From Acidimicrobium ferrooxidans (GTDB taxonomy: Bacteria > Actinomycetota > Geothermincolia > Fen-727 > Anoxymicrobiaceae), in NCBI GenBank assembly GCA_020723485.1, contig DYIU01000002.1:777190-841189 (forward strand): a stretch of 64,000 nt of DNA, written 5' to 3'. The notes beneath the pieces are model-generated. The model ran no database searches, had not been told where the DNA came from, and saw only the letters and a list, made by a program, of their open reading frames with translations. Both the position numbers and the translations under genes were made by a program. Shown here piece after piece: positions 63,919-64,000 of this stretch (position 1 is its first letter; each line of letters opens with the position of its first letter).

Positions 63919-64000
63919 GGTCAGACCACTTTCGTTCCATTAGAAACACCAGCATCATCAGCAACGCGCGCTACGCCGCAGGGATGTTCGTAATGTTGTT
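63916..64000. repeat. GGGTCAGACC element, left part, cut by the window end
   Basis: Begins TAGGGTCAGACCACTTTCGT and continues TCCATTAGAAACACC; the second arm would lie beyond 64000. Its TAG is the stop of the preceding gene. Confidence 0.8.

Overview
The window is high-GC bacterial chromosome with tightly packed genes and many GTG/TTG starts. Gene content and signals fit an Actinomycetota-like, probably anaerobic or microaerophilic lineage: a rubrerythrin, paired single-domain TrkA proteins of the CeoB/CeoC type, 11-nt direct-repeat PHO boxes, and large secreted proteins ending in a repeated W-Y-L-A-E-G domain. The lineage is an inference; there is no rRNA gene. The only RNA gene found is an initiator tRNA-fMet at 59664-59740.

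Layout. 1-3478: tail of a secreted repeat protein, then (minus strand) a nucleotide-sugar dehydrogenase, rubrerythrin and a GPH-family sugar:cation symporter. 3599-13644: a plus-strand cation-transport island with a 51-residue membrane protein, the channel subunit TrkH, an exported membrane-anchored protein with a possible OB fold, five TrkA/RCK proteins (seven RCK-N domains) and a P-type ATPase whose M4/M5/M6 signatures match the Na,K-ATPase (IIC) class. 14021-15286: a lipoprotein with two DUF1566 domains. 15439-22412: the complete phosphate module, transcribed leftward as phoB-phoR-pstS-pstC-pstA-pstB-phoU, with divergent methylglyoxal synthase. Putative PHO boxes precede both pstS and mgsA, which would tie the phosphate-releasing methylglyoxal bypass to phosphate starvation. 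22672-26015: a DUF35/thiolase-like/thiolase-like/DUF35 operon in which neither thiolase-like protein shows the usual nucleophilic cysteine. 26119-28814: two exported proteins of unknown function. 29053-35092: HAD phosphatase, TetR regulator and a GlcDEF-like operon (FAD, Fe-S, FAD). 35248-43199: EamA transporter, two receiver-only regulators, a Cys-rich protein, a secreted papain-like protease, a hotdog thioesterase, an SDR and a GH63-like glycosidase. 43461-49961: a 1273-residue beta-helix protein, transketolase and a lipoprotein. 50076-56560: CHASE4 hybrid kinase with its receiver, then a zinc-finger/TM/pilin-like protein beside a GspE/PilB ATPase. 56861-59527: an FGGY kinase fused to a 2-hydroxyacid dehydrogenase. 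59530-64000: tRNA-fMet with an inverted copy of its 3' end, an alpha/beta hydrolase, an NlpC/P60 hydrolase, two lipoproteins and a small SCP2-like protein.

A family of 85-165 bp palindromic elements runs through the whole window. Most end in GGGTCAGACC..TTTCGTT or GGGTCAGGTC..TTTGTTGC, and several contain GTTAAC in the core. They lie between genes, often so close that the TAG of their TAGGGTCAGACC end is the stop codon of the neighbouring gene. No transposase is present, so they look like non-autonomous REPIN/MITE-like elements mobilised from elsewhere in the genome.
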